Shown piece by piece: positions 7,306 to 16,769 of a stretch of 55,307 nt of DNA. Every line of letters begins with the position of its first letter. Within the stretch, counting starts at the first letter, position 1. The stretch is taken from assembly GCA_045652425.1 (NCBI GenBank), contig JAZRUG010000045.1:1-55307 (forward strand), written 5' to 3'. Position numbers and translations under genes: made by a program. The notes under the pieces are model-generated. The model was not told the origin of the DNA and searched no databases. It worked only from the letters and a program-made list of their open reading frames with translations. The DNA comes from RGIG1995 sp045652425 (lineage in GTDB: Bacteria > Bacillota > Clostridia > Oscillospirales > CAG-272).

Positions 7306-9054
7306 ATGGAATATATTTTTAATGTATTGACAATGATAGGCGGTCTCTGCCTATTCCTGTTCGGCATGAATGTCATGGGACAGGCTCTCGAAGTAAGTGC
7401 AGGTAATAATCTGCGAAACATTTTAGCAAAATTAACAGACAAAAAATCAGTAGGCTTTTTTACGGGTATGCTTATAACAGCTATTATACAAAGTTCTTCT
7501 GCCACAACTGTTATGGTAGTCGGCTTTGTAAACTCCGGTCTACTCACACTCAAACAATCGGTCAGCGTAATTATAGGCGCTAACGTAGGTACAACTATTA
7601 CAGCATGGATACTCAGCCTTGCAGGTATCGGTGACGGTAATTTTATCGTCCAACTTTTTAAGCCCGAATCATTCACACCGGTTCTTGCACTCGTCGGTAT
7701 AATCCTTTATATGTTCTGCAAAAGCCAAAAGAAGCACAATATCGGTCTTATCTTCCTCGGCTTTGCAACCCTTATGTTCGGTATGGAAACAATGTCCTCC
7801 GCAGTTGGATTTCTCAAAGAGCAACAGTGGTTCCGCGAACTCTTTATTATGTTCGAAAATCCCATTTTAGGTGTTCTTGCAGGTACATTCCTCACAGCAA
7901 TTATTCAGAGCTCATCTGCATCAGTCGGTATTTTACAGGCACTTGCAAATGAAACCGGAGCCGTTTCATACGGTGCGGCATTGCCTATTATAATGGGTAT
8001 GAACATCGGTACATGTATTACCGCCATGATTTCATCTGTCGGCGCAAACAAAAACGGTAAAAGAGCTGCTCTCATACATCTGTCGTTTAACGTTATCGGT
8101 ACAGCATTCTTGCTTGTCGCATTCTGGATAATAAAACTTATATTCAATATTGCTTTGCTCAATGGTTCGGCAACTTATCTCGGTATAGCAGTTTCTCATA
8201 CAACTATGAAAATAGTATGCACTATATTACTTCTTCCATTGGCTGGACTTCTTGAAAAAATATCTTATTGGATCATTCCTCAAGACAGCACTCCCGAAAA
8301 AACAGTTATGCTTGATGAACGTCTTTTTGCAACTCCCGCCGTTGCTTTGGAACAAGCTCACAAGGTTACGATTGATATGGCAAAGTGCGCTATCACTACC
8401 CTTACAGATTCCCTCGATATCTTTGATAATTATACACCTGAACTTGCGGCTGCAATTCGTGACGGCGAAGAACAAACCGATAAATATGAAGATGCTTTGG
8501 GTTCATACCTCGTAAAGCTTTCTACCTTAAAAATCAGTGAAGCTGACAGCGCCGAAGCGGCTATGCTCCTTAAACTTATCGGTGATTTCGAAAGAATTTC
8601 CGACCACGGTGTAAATATTCTTGAAGCTACAGAAGAGTTGAGAGAAAAGAAACTTTCATTCTCGGATGTTGCGCAAACCGAAATAAAAACTATGATAAGT
8701 GCGACAAGAGAAGCGTTGGCGCTTTCATTAAAGGCATTCGCCGAGGGCGACAAAGAAGCTCTTATGGAAATCTCGCCACTTGAGCAAGTTATAGACGTTC
8801 TCAAAGATAAGCTTCGTTCAAACCACATTTTGAGACTTCAGCAAGGTAACTGCTCAATCGAAGTTGGCTTCGTATGGTCTGACCTTATAACAGACTTCGA
8901 AAGAACCTCTGACCACTGTTCAAATATCGCAGGTTGCCTTATAGACCTTGCAAAACACGATATGAATATCCACGAACACCTCAGAGCTATTAAAGCTGAC
9001 GACGGCATTTACAAGCAAAAGGTTGATTTCTACGCAGAAAAATACGCGGTATAA
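7306..9054 (+). CDS. Na+/phosphate symporter with PhoU-like C-terminal domain
   Basis: A 582-residue membrane protein of the Na/Pi cotransporter (NptA/PNaS) family. Two inverted half-repeats each carry the signature QSSSA (near residues 66 and 203), followed by helices rich in Gly and Ala. After about residue 330 the protein becomes soluble and helical, with EQTDKYEDALGSYLVKLS and DFERISDH / DFERTSDH repeats, typical of the PhoU-like domain fused to bacterial family members. Expected role: sodium-driven phosphate transport at the cytoplasmic membrane, with the PhoU-like part regulating flux. The ribosome site GAAAGGAAGGAG is strong. It is monocistronic, with its own promoter and terminator. 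Confidence 0.93.
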   Translation: MEYIFNVLTMIGGLCLFLFGMNVMGQALEVSAGNNLRNILAKLTDKKSVGFFTGMLITAIIQSSSATTVMVVGFVNSGLLTLKQSVSVIIGANVGTTITAWILSLAGIGDGNFIVQLFKPESFTPVLALVGIILYMFCKSQKKHNIGLIFLGFATLMFGMETMSSAVGFLKEQQWFRELFIMFENPILGVLAGTFLTAIIQSSSASVGILQALANETGAVSYGAALPIIMGMNIGTCITAMISSVGANKNGKRAALIHLSFNVIGTAFLLVAFWIIKLIFNIALLNGSATYLGIAVSHTTMKIVCTILLLPLAGLLEKISYWIIPQDSTPEKTVMLDERLFATPAVALEQAHKVTIDMAKCAITTLTDSLDIFDNYTPELAAAIRDGEEQTDKYEDALGSYLVKLSTLKISEADSAEAAMLLKLIGDFERISDHGVNILEATEELREKKLSFSDVAQTEIKTMISATREALALSLKAFAEGDKEALMEISPLEQVIDVLKDKLRSNHILRLQQGNCSIEVGFVWSDLITDFERTSDHCSNIAGCLIDLAKHDMNIHEHLRAIKADDGIYKQKVDFYAEKYAV

Positions 9055-9081
9055 ATATTTATAAAACATCACAAACTGATA

Positions 9082-9125
9082 TGCACTCCACTAACGCATG
9101 TTTTTGGGGTGCATAATTTTTTAGA
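9082..9125 (+). terminator. Terminator of the symporter gene
   Basis: TGCACTCC pairs with GGGGTGCA (one G-T pair), followed by TAATTTTTT. Confidence 0.65.
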
Positions 9126-9326
9126 TTTTTTACAAAAAAGTAAACCTCAATTTACAAACACCAAACAAAATCCACATTCACCAACAAATATTACATCAAA
9201 CCCCAAAATATGACAACTCCGGTTGACAAAAATATGATATAAAAGTTGATTGTATTTGCATACGAATTTGGGTATCATAAATATATTAATAACAAATCAA
9301 ATTATCAAAGGAGAGTTTTTACGAAA

Positions 9327-10937
9327 ATGACTATCGGACAAAAAATCACACAACTTCGTGATGGTATGAATATTTCACAAGAACAACTTGCCGAAAAAAT
9401 CGACGTATCCAGACAGTCCGTTTCAAAATGGGAAATGGATCACTCAACACCTCAAATTGATAAAGTCTTGCAGATGTGTGAGCTTTTTAACGTTTCTACC
9501 GATGAACTTTTAAGAGATTCCGTTCCGCTCACACTGTGCGAAACAAAAAATAAATATTTTGGAACAGACGGCTTCCGCGGAGAAGCAAACGTCAGCCTTA
9601 CTTCAATGCAAGCATACAAAGTCGGTCGGTTTTTGGGCTGGTATTACGGAAGTTCTCTTTCTGGTTGCACAAAAACGGGATATCGTCCGAGAATAGTTAT
9701 AGGCAAAGATACGCGCCGTTCAAGTTATATGTTTGAATATTCAATCGTTGCCGGACTTATTGCATCAGGAGCAGATGCATATATGCTTCACGTAACCACT
9801 ACGCCAAGCGTTTCATATATTACACGAACTGATGATTTTGACTGCGGAATAATGATAACCGCTTCCCACAATCCTTTTTACGATAACGGCATAAAAGTAA
9901 TAAACAGATGGGGAGAAAAACTTGACGATACAACCACCGCATATATCGAAGCATATATCGACGGAAGACTTGGAGAGCTTGGAATACAAGCAAACGACTT
10001 GCCACTTGCTCAACGCGAAAAAATCGGTTGTATCATCGACTATGTTTCGGGAAGAAACCGTTACGTTGGTTATCTTATTTCTCTTGCATCTCATTCATAT
10101 AAAAAACTAAAAATAGGTATTGATTGCGCCAACGGTGCATCTTGGACGATTGCCCGCGCCGTATTTGGTGCTCTGGGTGCTCAAACCGTAGTAATAGGCG
10201 ACCAACCCGATGGATTAAACGTAAATGAAAACTGCGGATCTACACACATTGAAAGACTCTGCAATATTGTCAAAGAACAACACCTTGATATAGGTTTTGC
10301 TTTTGACGGCGACTGTGATAGATGTATCGCGGTAGATGAAAACGGTAACGTGGTTGACGGTGATGCAATTCTGTACATTTTAGGGAAGCGTTTGCAGTCA
10401 AGAGGTATGCTTAATCAAAATACTATCGTTGCGACAGTAATGTCGAACAGCGGACTGTTTTTAAGTTTAAAAAAATTAGGCATAAAATGTGAGCAAACAG
10501 CAGTTGGAGACAAATTCGTTTATGAGTGTATGCAAAATAATGATTACAGTCTTGGAGGAGAACAATCGGGACATATTATTATAAAAAAATATGCTACCAC
10601 AGGTGACGGCTTACTCACTGCAATAATGCTTGCAGAAGAGCTTTGCGACAGTAAACAAAAACTTTCTGAGCTAAAAGAAGAAATTTTGTTTTACCCTCAA
10701 CACGTAAAAACAGTAAGAGTAAAAGACAAAGAAGTTGTGCTGAAGGACAGCGAAGTAAAACAAATTCTTGAAAAAGTAAAAAACGAAATTGGAGAAAACG
10801 GTAGGGCTTTGTTACGCAAAAGCGGTACAGAACCGGTTATAAGAATAATGATAGAATGCGAAAGCGAAAAACTCTGTTCTGAATATGCCAACCAAATATC
10901 AGACATTATTTCAAAAAGGGGGTACACAGTTGAATAG
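9327..10937 (+). CDS. glmM: XRE helix-turn-helix domain fused to phosphoglucosamine mutase
   Basis: A 536-residue two-domain protein. Residues 1-63 form a complete XRE helix-turn-helix (ISQEQLAEKIDVSRQSVSKW). After a short linker, residues 75-536 form a full phosphoglucosamine mutase: FGTDGFRG (78-85), the phosphoserine loop TASHNP (Ser180), the metal site DGDCDR (327-332), the sugar loop GGEQSGH and the phosphate loop RKSGTEPVIR. The enzyme part should convert glucosamine-6-phosphate to glucosamine-1-phosphate. The next genes are a GlmU-type acyltransferase and glmS, so this is an amino-sugar (UDP-GlcNAc precursor) operon. The HTH suggests the enzyme also regulates transcription, perhaps of this operon; that is inference. 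I start at the ATG after AAGGAGAG; an upstream open stretch has no ribosome site. Confidence 0.9.
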   Translation: MTIGQKITQLRDGMNISQEQLAEKIDVSRQSVSKWEMDHSTPQIDKVLQMCELFNVSTDELLRDSVPLTLCETKNKYFGTDGFRGEANVSLTSMQAYKVGRFLGWYYGSSLSGCTKTGYRPRIVIGKDTRRSSYMFEYSIVAGLIASGADAYMLHVTTTPSVSYITRTDDFDCGIMITASHNPFYDNGIKVINRWGEKLDDTTTAYIEAYIDGRLGELGIQANDLPLAQREKIGCIIDYVSGRNRYVGYLISLASHSYKKLKIGIDCANGASWTIARAVFGALGAQTVVIGDQPDGLNVNENCGSTHIERLCNIVKEQHLDIGFAFDGDCDRCIAVDENGNVVDGDAILYILGKRLQSRGMLNQNTIVATVMSNSGLFLSLKKLGIKCEQTAVGDKFVYECMQNNDYSLGGEQSGHIIIKKYATTGDGLLTAIMLAEELCDSKQKLSELKEEILFYPQHVKTVRVKDKEVVLKDSEVKQILEKVKNEIGENGRALLRKSGTEPVIRIMIECESEKLCSEYANQISDIISKRGYTVE

Positions 10938-11589
10938 TGTAAAAAACAATAACCTATTTGAATGTAACAATCAACACATCAAACCATTGTTTGATGAAAC
11001 CGTATACCCATGGGAAATCATATCAAAAATCGGCGAATACGTGTCCAAACTCGTAAAAAACGGGATAGAAGGTTTTACTTTATATAAAGAAGGCATACTT
11101 ATCGGCGAAAACGTAAAGATATATCCGAATGTCATTATTGAAGCCCCCGCTGTTATAGGTAAAGGCACAGAAATAAGACCGGGCGCATTCATACGCGGAA
11201 ACGTTATCACGGGTGATAATTGTGTAATCGGTAATTCAAGTGAATTAAAAAACTGTGTTCTTTTAGATAAAGTTCAAATCCCCCACTATAATTACGTCGG
11301 GGATTCAATCCTCGGTAATTATGCGCATATGGGTGCAGGTTCAATCTGTTCTAATCTAAAGAACGACGGGAAGAATGTGGTTATACACGCCAAAGAGGAT
11401 ATAGAAACGGGCCTTAGAAAAATAGGCGGTATACTCGGCGACTATGCTAATATAGGATGCTCTTGTGTGATTAACCCAGGTACTGTCATCGGTAAATATA
11501 CAACAGTATACCCTCTTACTTCTGTCAGAGGCGTTATCCCCAAAGACTGTATTGTCAAAAACGCAAATACTATCATAAAACGAAAATAA
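10930..11589 (+). CDS. Left-handed beta-helix acyltransferase, GlmU C-terminal-domain-like
   Basis: A 219-residue protein made mostly of hexapeptide repeats (IGENVKIYPNVIIEAPAVIG, IGNSSELKN and so on). It contains the GlmU acetyltransferase pattern HYNYVGDSILG followed by GAGSICSN, equivalent to HLSYIGD and GAGT in GlmU. There is no nucleotidyltransferase domain: residues before 60 are short and helical. It probably acetylates glucosamine-1-phosphate made by the upstream mutase, with uridylylation done elsewhere. I propose the TTG at 10930 as the start: AGGGGG lies eight bases upstream and the codon overlaps the end of glmM, giving translational coupling. A longer frame from an ATG at 10885 would overlap glmM by 53 bases. 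Confidence 0.8.
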   Translation: MNSVKNNNLFECNNQHIKPLFDETVYPWEIISKIGEYVSKLVKNGIEGFTLYKEGILIGENVKIYPNVIIEAPAVIGKGTEIRPGAFIRGNVITGDNCVIGNSSELKNCVLLDKVQIPHYNYVGDSILGNYAHMGAGSICSNLKNDGKNVVIHAKEDIETGLRKIGGILGDYANIGCSCVINPGTVIGKYTTVYPLTSVRGVIPKDCIVKNANTIIKRK

Positions 11590-11623
11590 TTATTAGTTTT
11601 TAAAAAAAGTGAGGTTTTAAAAA

Positions 11624-13450
11624 ATGTGTGGAATTATAGGTAGAGTAGGAAGCGACAACGCAGTCCCCTATATTTTAAACGGACTCGATTGCTTGGAATA
11701 CAGAGGTTACGATTCGGCGGGAATTGCGGTCTTTAATAAAAACAATATTGATTCGTGCAAAACGGTTGGTAGGTTAGCAGGCCTTCGCAAAACTGCAGAA
11801 AGCAAGAATTTAAACGGTTTTGTTGGTATAGGCCATACCCGTTGGGCAACTCACGGCGCGGCTTCTGAAAGAAATGCTCACCCACATTTCAGCAACAACA
11901 GAAAATTTGCCATTGTTCATAACGGTATTATCGAAAACTCAAATGAACTCGCAAAAGACGAGTTAAAAAGTGTGTCCTATAATTCGGAAACAGATACCGA
12001 AAAGGTTGTTCACCTTCTTTCAAAATACTACGACGGCAATATTATAGCTACTATAAGCAAGGTTATTTCCCTGCTAAAAGGTTCGTTCGCGCTTGGAATT
12101 CTTTGCGACGATTACCCCGACACTATTTTCAGCACGGCAATGTCAAGTCCTATGGTCGCAGCAAAAACTTCAGATGGTGGCTTTATTTGCTCTGATGCGG
12201 GAGCTATTTCTGCATATGCAAAAGAATATTATCCCGTAAAAAACGGCGAGATATGCATATTAAATCAAAACACTATAGAGTTCTATGATAAATATGGAAC
12301 ACCTATAAAAAAGAATGCTGTAAAAATCGAGGTCGGTGAGCTAAACTCTGATAAACAGGGCTACGAACACTATATGATGCTCGAGATGCTTCAACAGCCC
12401 AACGCTGTTAGAGATACAATATTGCCGCTTATAAAGAACAACGGTATACACATAGAAAACATTGATATTTCCGATGAATATATAAAAAACACCTTAAAAG
12501 AGGTAAAAATCGTCGCTTGTGGCTCGGCGTACCATGCCGGAGTAGTAGGCAAACATCTTATGGAGTCTATGGGAAATATCAGAACATCGGTTGAAATTGC
12601 ATCAGAGTTTAGATACGTTGACCCTCTTATCGACGAACATACTTTGGCAGTATTTATAAGCCAGAGCGGTGAAACAGCCGATACTTTAGCCGCACTTCGT
12701 CTCGCAAAACAAAAAGGCGCAAAAACACTGTCTATTGTAAACGTTAAAGGAAGCGCTATTGCAAACGAAAGCGAAAACGTCATCTATACAAATGCAGGAA
12801 GAGAGGTTGCAGTAGCAACAACCAAGGCTTACAGTGCTCAACTTGCCGTACTTTACGCGCTTTCCATAAGACTCGCAAAAGGAAACGGTAAAATAACCGC
12901 CGAAGAAGAAAAAAGATTAACCTACGAGTTAGCGGCCCTTCCCCATAAAATCCAGATGTCTATAGAAAACAATATTGAAAAAGCTGAAAACTATGCTGAA
13001 CGCTTTTCAAAAGCAACGGATATTTATTATATAGGCAGAAGACTTGATTATGCGGCATCTCTTGAAGCATCATTAAAAATGAAAGAAATAAGCTATATAC
13101 ATTCCGAAAGCTATGCAGCAGGCGAATTAAAGCACGGTACACTTTCTTTAGTTGACCCGGGAGTACCCGTTGTTGCTCTTGCATCAGACGGAGAAATATT
13201 CAGCAAAACGTATAGCAATATTTGCGAAGTAATGGCAAGAGGTGCAGATATGCTTGTTGTTACAACCGAGAAAAACAAAAATGCTGTTGCCGAATTTGAG
13301 AATACATTTATCATTCCCGATACGCTTCCTCAATTTATCGTTTCTTTGCAGATAGTTCCCCTACAACTGTTGAGTTACTATACAGCCAAGAAAAAAGGCT
13401 GTGATATCGATAAACCGAAAAACCTCGCTAAAAGCGTTACGGTCGAATGA
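11624..13450 (+). CDS. glmS: Glutamine-fructose-6-phosphate aminotransferase
   Basis: A 608-residue GlmS. The start MCGIIG places the N-terminal nucleophile Cys2 right after Met1. The glutaminase domain holds RGYDSAG and GHTRWATHG; two SIS domains follow (ACGSAYHAG ... SQSGETADT, then the second near residue 450), and the C-terminus DKPKNLAKSVTVE is the family's closing motif. It makes glucosamine-6-phosphate from fructose-6-phosphate and glutamine, the first step of the pathway whose next steps are encoded just upstream. The gap to the upstream gene is only 34 bases, so there is no room for a glmS ribozyme before this gene. Its last 83 coding bases and terminator are duplicated downstream. 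Confidence 0.97.
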   Translation: MCGIIGRVGSDNAVPYILNGLDCLEYRGYDSAGIAVFNKNNIDSCKTVGRLAGLRKTAESKNLNGFVGIGHTRWATHGAASERNAHPHFSNNRKFAIVHNGIIENSNELAKDELKSVSYNSETDTEKVVHLLSKYYDGNIIATISKVISLLKGSFALGILCDDYPDTIFSTAMSSPMVAAKTSDGGFICSDAGAISAYAKEYYPVKNGEICILNQNTIEFYDKYGTPIKKNAVKIEVGELNSDKQGYEHYMMLEMLQQPNAVRDTILPLIKNNGIHIENIDISDEYIKNTLKEVKIVACGSAYHAGVVGKHLMESMGNIRTSVEIASEFRYVDPLIDEHTLAVFISQSGETADTLAALRLAKQKGAKTLSIVNVKGSAIANESENVIYTNAGREVAVATTKAYSAQLAVLYALSIRLAKGNGKITAEEEKRLTYELAALPHKIQMSIENNIEKAENYAERFSKATDIYYIGRRLDYAASLEASLKMKEISYIHSESYAAGELKHGTLSLVDPGVPVVALASDGEIFSKTYSNICEVMARGADMLVVTTEKNKNAVAEFENTFIIPDTLPQFIVSLQIVPLQLLSYYTAKKKGCDIDKPKNLAKSVTVE

Positions 13451-13612
13451 TTTATTGTAGAAAATATCCCCCGCAAATTGCGGGGGATATTGTTAAGTTA
13501 CTGCATAGCCAAGAAAAAAGCTGTGATTTCGATAAACCGAAGAACCTCGCTAAAAGCGTTACGGTCGAATGATTTATTGTAGAAAATATCCCCCGCAAAA
13601 CGCGGGGGATAT
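13368..13612 (+). repeat. Tandem duplication of the glmS 3' end and terminator
   Basis: Copy 1 (13368-13490) covers the last 83 bases of glmS, its stop and its terminator. Copy 2 (13491-13612) repeats this immediately. By eye they differ at about nine positions in 123, including a one-base deletion that destroys the reading frame in copy 2. The result is a non-coding glmS tail and two terminators in a row. Confidence 0.9.
13463..13491 (+). terminator. glmS terminator, first copy
   Basis: AATATCCCCCGCAA pairs with TTGCGGGGGATATT, a very GC-rich stem just after the stop. The T-run after it is short, so hairpin strength must do most of the work. Confidence 0.75.
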
Positions 13613-13613
13613 T
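13585..13613. terminator. glmS terminator, second copy
   Basis: The same hairpin in the duplicated tail, with a different loop (AAAA plus CG) and followed by TGTTTTAT. It abuts the stop codon of convergent tgt and may stop transcription from both sides. Confidence 0.75.
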
Positions 13614-13616
13614 GTT

Positions 13617-14750
13617 TTATAATCTGTATTCGAGTACTTCTCTGTATTCATTGTAGAACGTTTCAAATGTTCCATTATCAAGATGTTCTCTTATTTTTTC
13701 CATAAGCTCATTGTAAAAATAGAGGTTATGCAATACGCAAAGACGCATTCCGAGCATCTCTCTTGCTTTGAACAAATGTCTGATATATGCTCTGCTATAT
13801 GCTCGGCATGCGGGGCAATTACAGTCTTCATCAATCGGTCTCGGATCATTAAAAAACTTTTCGTTATTTAAATTGAGTTTACCCTTCCATGTAAAGAGGT
13901 TTGCATGACGGGCGTTTCGGCTGGGCATTACACAGTCAAAGAAGTCAACTCCTCTGTATACCGCCTCAAGTATATTTACGGGTGTTCCTACCCCCATAAG
14001 ATATCTTGGCTTATCTTTAGGCATAAACGGCTCAACGTGGTCTATAACGTCGTACATTACTTCTGCAGGTTCACCAACGGCAAGACCTCCTATTGCATAC
14101 CCTGGCAAATCAAGCTCTGCAATTTGCTTCATATGCTCAATTCTGAGGTCGTTATAGGTACAGCCTTGGTTTATTCCCCAAAGCATCTGCTGTGGATTAA
14201 CGGTATCGGGTAACGAATTGAGTCTTTCAAGTTCTGCCTTACATCTGTAAAGCCAACGAGTCGTTCTCTCGCAAGAACGTTTCGAATAGAGATATTCAGC
14301 GGGATTCTCAACACATTCGTCAAATGCCATAGCAATATCGGAACCCAAATTTGACTGAATCTGCATTGATTCTTCGGGGCCCATAAATATCTTCTTTCCG
14401 TCCATATGCGACTGGAAGGCAACTCCCTCTTCTGTTATCTTACGAAGCTGTGCCAACGAGAACACCTGAAAACCGCCGGAGTCCGTTAATATAGGTCCGT
14501 CCCAATTAAAGAACTTGTGAAGACCACCTAGCTCCTTGATAAGTTTATCTCCCGGTCTTATATGAAGATGATAGGTATTAGACAGTTCAACCTGACATTT
14601 TATTTCTCTAAGGTCCATCGTTGATACTCCGCCCTTTATTGCAGCACTCGTACCAACGTTCATAAATACGGGTGTTTGTATATCTCCGTGTGGAGTGGAA
14701 AAGACGCCTCTTCGCGCATTTCCTTCTGTTTTCAATAATTTAAAAGCCAT
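13617..14750 (-). CDS. tgt: tRNA-guanine transglycosylase (queuosine pathway)
   Basis: A 377-residue bacterial Tgt, which swaps guanine for preQ1 at position 34 of tRNAs with GUN anticodons. Visible are the start region GDIQTPVFMNVGT, the substrate pocket DSGGFQVFSL with a catalytic-type Asp, the RNA-contact motif YLMGVGTP, the Asp in GVDFFDCVMPSRNARH, and the zinc site CNCPACR ... H near residue 310. AAGGAGATATT precedes the ATG. It lies 16 bases after mutL at the end of a miaB-mutS-mutL-tgt run, most likely co-transcribed. Confidence 0.97.
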   Translation of the reverse strand: MAFKLLKTEGNARRGVFSTPHGDIQTPVFMNVGTSAAIKGGVSTMDLREIKCQVELSNTYHLHIRPGDKLIKELGGLHKFFNWDGPILTDSGGFQVFSLAQLRKITEEGVAFQSHMDGKKIFMGPEESMQIQSNLGSDIAMAFDECVENPAEYLYSKRSCERTTRWLYRCKAELERLNSLPDTVNPQQMLWGINQGCTYNDLRIEHMKQIAELDLPGYAIGGLAVGEPAEVMYDVIDHVEPFMPKDKPRYLMGVGTPVNILEAVYRGVDFFDCVMPSRNARHANLFTWKGKLNLNNEKFFNDPRPIDEDCNCPACRAYSRAYIRHLFKAREMLGMRLCVLHNLYFYNELMEKIREHLDNGTFETFYNEYREVLEYRL

Positions 14751-14766
14751 AATATCTCCTTATTTC

Positions 14767-16749
14767 TTACTTGCGTTTGAACTGCTTTTCTATACTGTCC
14801 TTGGTTATTTCAAAGGCAACGGGCCTTCCGTGCGGACAGTATTTTATATCGGGCAATCCCATAAGTTTTTTCACAAATGCTTCCGTGTCTTCTTTTGCAT
14901 CGGGACGTCCCGCCTTTATTGCCGCTTTACAACTTGCTTGATACAATGCTTTTTCAAACACTATATCTTTGGTTAATTCAGCGCTCCCCGTGCCTTGAGA
15001 AAGCCTTGTGCAAACAGTTATATACAAATCAACAGCCGCATCAATTTCGAGTCCAACGGGTATCGCATAAAGCATCAAATCGCCGTTTTCTTCTTTTTGA
15101 GTTTCAAAGCCTATTGCCGCTATATCATCGCAATATTCTTCGGCAGCCGCCATTTCAACCGAATCAAGCTCTAACTTTACGGGAACGAGCAAAAACTGAA
15201 GAACGTTCTTTTTCTTCTTCATATTGCTTTTCAGTTCCTCAAATATAATACGCTCGTGTGCCGCGTGCTTGTCTATCAAAAGTATCTTATCTGCCATTTC
15301 AACGAATATGTAAGAGTAGAACGCCTCACCTATTATTTTGTAAAATGGCAATTCTTTTTCGGTTGTTTCTTTTTCCTCATCAGCTGCCTCATAAACGTAT
15401 TTTCCATTAGGGCTTTCAATTCTGCCAATGTAATTATCTTCTGAAGCGGAATTAACCGAAATACCTGCTTCTTTCGGTATAATATCTATTTTTGGAATAC
15501 TTATAAAAGGTTCATCATCTGTAATAACTTTGTGTTCTGTAGTAATTTTAGGCTTTTCTTCAACCTCTCCCAGCGATGCAAATTCCTTATTAATATTCAT
15601 CTCGTTCGTAAACGATATTTTTTCGGGCGTAACCCTTTCCTCACGTTCTTCTACCGGAACAAAAGAATTTATTATATTCAATCCCTCTTGTTTCTTACTG
15701 CTTTCAAAAACTTCAGGAACGAATACCTCTTCTTTATCGTTCATAACAGTAGGTCTTGCTACGCTGTTTTCGAGCGCACCTCTAACGGTCGAATAAATAG
15801 CATCAAATATCTGTCTTTCATCGCTGAACTTAACCTCCGCTTTCGTGGGGTGAACGTTCGCGTCAACAAACGCAGGATGTACGTCTATCTTCAAAACACA
15901 GCACGGGAATTTACCCTCGGGTATATATGAATCGTACGCCTGTTCAAGAGCCGCCGAAATAGTCTTGTTTCTTATGAATCTGTCGTTTACAAAAAGTATC
16001 TGATGATTACGGTTGCTCTTAATATTATCCGGATTACCTATGTAACCGTAAACTTTAACTCCCTCGGTCAGCCAATTTACAGCAGTCATTTTCTTTATAA
16101 AGTCTCTGCCATATAAAGCATATATAACGTTTGACAGTTTACCGTCCCCCGCCGTTGAAAACTTCACCGCCTCGTCGGTTATAAACTTAAACGCAATATC
16201 AGGTCTTGACAGCGCCAATTTTTCAACAACGTTTGAAACAGCCATTCCCTCTGTCATATCTTTTTTCAAAAACTTACGTCTTGCAGGTACGTTCGCAAAA
16301 AGCTCTTCTACGATAACCGTAGTACCGTTAGGACAGCCCGTATCTGCCATTACGACCTCTTCGCCGGGATTGCACATCATAAGTGTACCAATCTTATCCT
16401 CTTGACGTTTCGTCATTATACGAACTTTAGATACGGAAGATATTGCCGCCAACGCCTCGCCTCTGAATCCGAGTGTCATTATCTTGCCGAGGTCCCATTG
16501 GTTACTTATTTTACTTGTCGCGTGTCTCTTTATACAAACCGGCACGTCCTCGCGGCTCATTCCCTTACCGTTGTCGCACACACGTATAAAGCTCACTCCG
16601 CCTTTTTTTATCTCGACTGTAATCTTGTTAGCTCCCGCATCTATTGAGTTTTCTATAAGCTCTTTTACTGCCGATGCAGGTCTTTCAACTACCTCACCCG
16701 CCGCAATAAGATTCGCTACATGGATATCAAGTACGTTAATTATTCCCAC
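14767..16749 (-). CDS. mutL: DNA mismatch repair protein MutL
   Basis: A 660-residue MutL. The GHKL ATPase domain shows ENSIDAGA, DNGKGM, GFRGEAL and the LFANVPARRKFL linker. A variable, acidic middle region (about 340-460) leads to a C-terminal domain with DKHAAHERIIFEE, which fits the DxHAxxExxxxE metal-binding motif, and CPHGRP near the end. MutL here should therefore be a nicking endonuclease, as in bacteria lacking MutH. It lies 20 bases downstream of mutS. Confidence 0.97.
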   Translation of the reverse strand: MGIINVLDIHVANLIAAGEVVERPASAVKELIENSIDAGANKITVEIKKGGVSFIRVCDNGKGMSREDVPVCIKRHATSKISNQWDLGKIMTLGFRGEALAAISSVSKVRIMTKRQEDKIGTLMMCNPGEEVVMADTGCPNGTTVIVEELFANVPARRKFLKKDMTEGMAVSNVVEKLALSRPDIAFKFITDEAVKFSTAGDGKLSNVIYALYGRDFIKKMTAVNWLTEGVKVYGYIGNPDNIKSNRNHQILFVNDRFIRNKTISAALEQAYDSYIPEGKFPCCVLKIDVHPAFVDANVHPTKAEVKFSDERQIFDAIYSTVRGALENSVARPTVMNDKEEVFVPEVFESSKKQEGLNIINSFVPVEEREERVTPEKISFTNEMNINKEFASLGEVEEKPKITTEHKVITDDEPFISIPKIDIIPKEAGISVNSASEDNYIGRIESPNGKYVYEAADEEKETTEKELPFYKIIGEAFYSYIFVEMADKILLIDKHAAHERIIFEELKSNMKKKKNVLQFLLVPVKLELDSVEMAAAEEYCDDIAAIGFETQKEENGDLMLYAIPVGLEIDAAVDLYITVCTRLSQGTGSAELTKDIVFEKALYQASCKAAIKAGRPDAKEDTEAFVKKLMGLPDIKYCPHGRPVAFEITKDSIEKQFKRK

Positions 16750-16769
16750 GTATTTTTCTCCTTATCTCT

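Noticed and set aside
9055..9326. glmS ribozyme or other riboswitch before the amino-sugar operon
   Set aside because: I looked for the conserved ribozyme core here and in the 34-base gap before glmS and saw none.
13491..13612. A small gene after glmS
   Set aside because: It is a frame-broken copy of the glmS tail, without a start or ribosome site.
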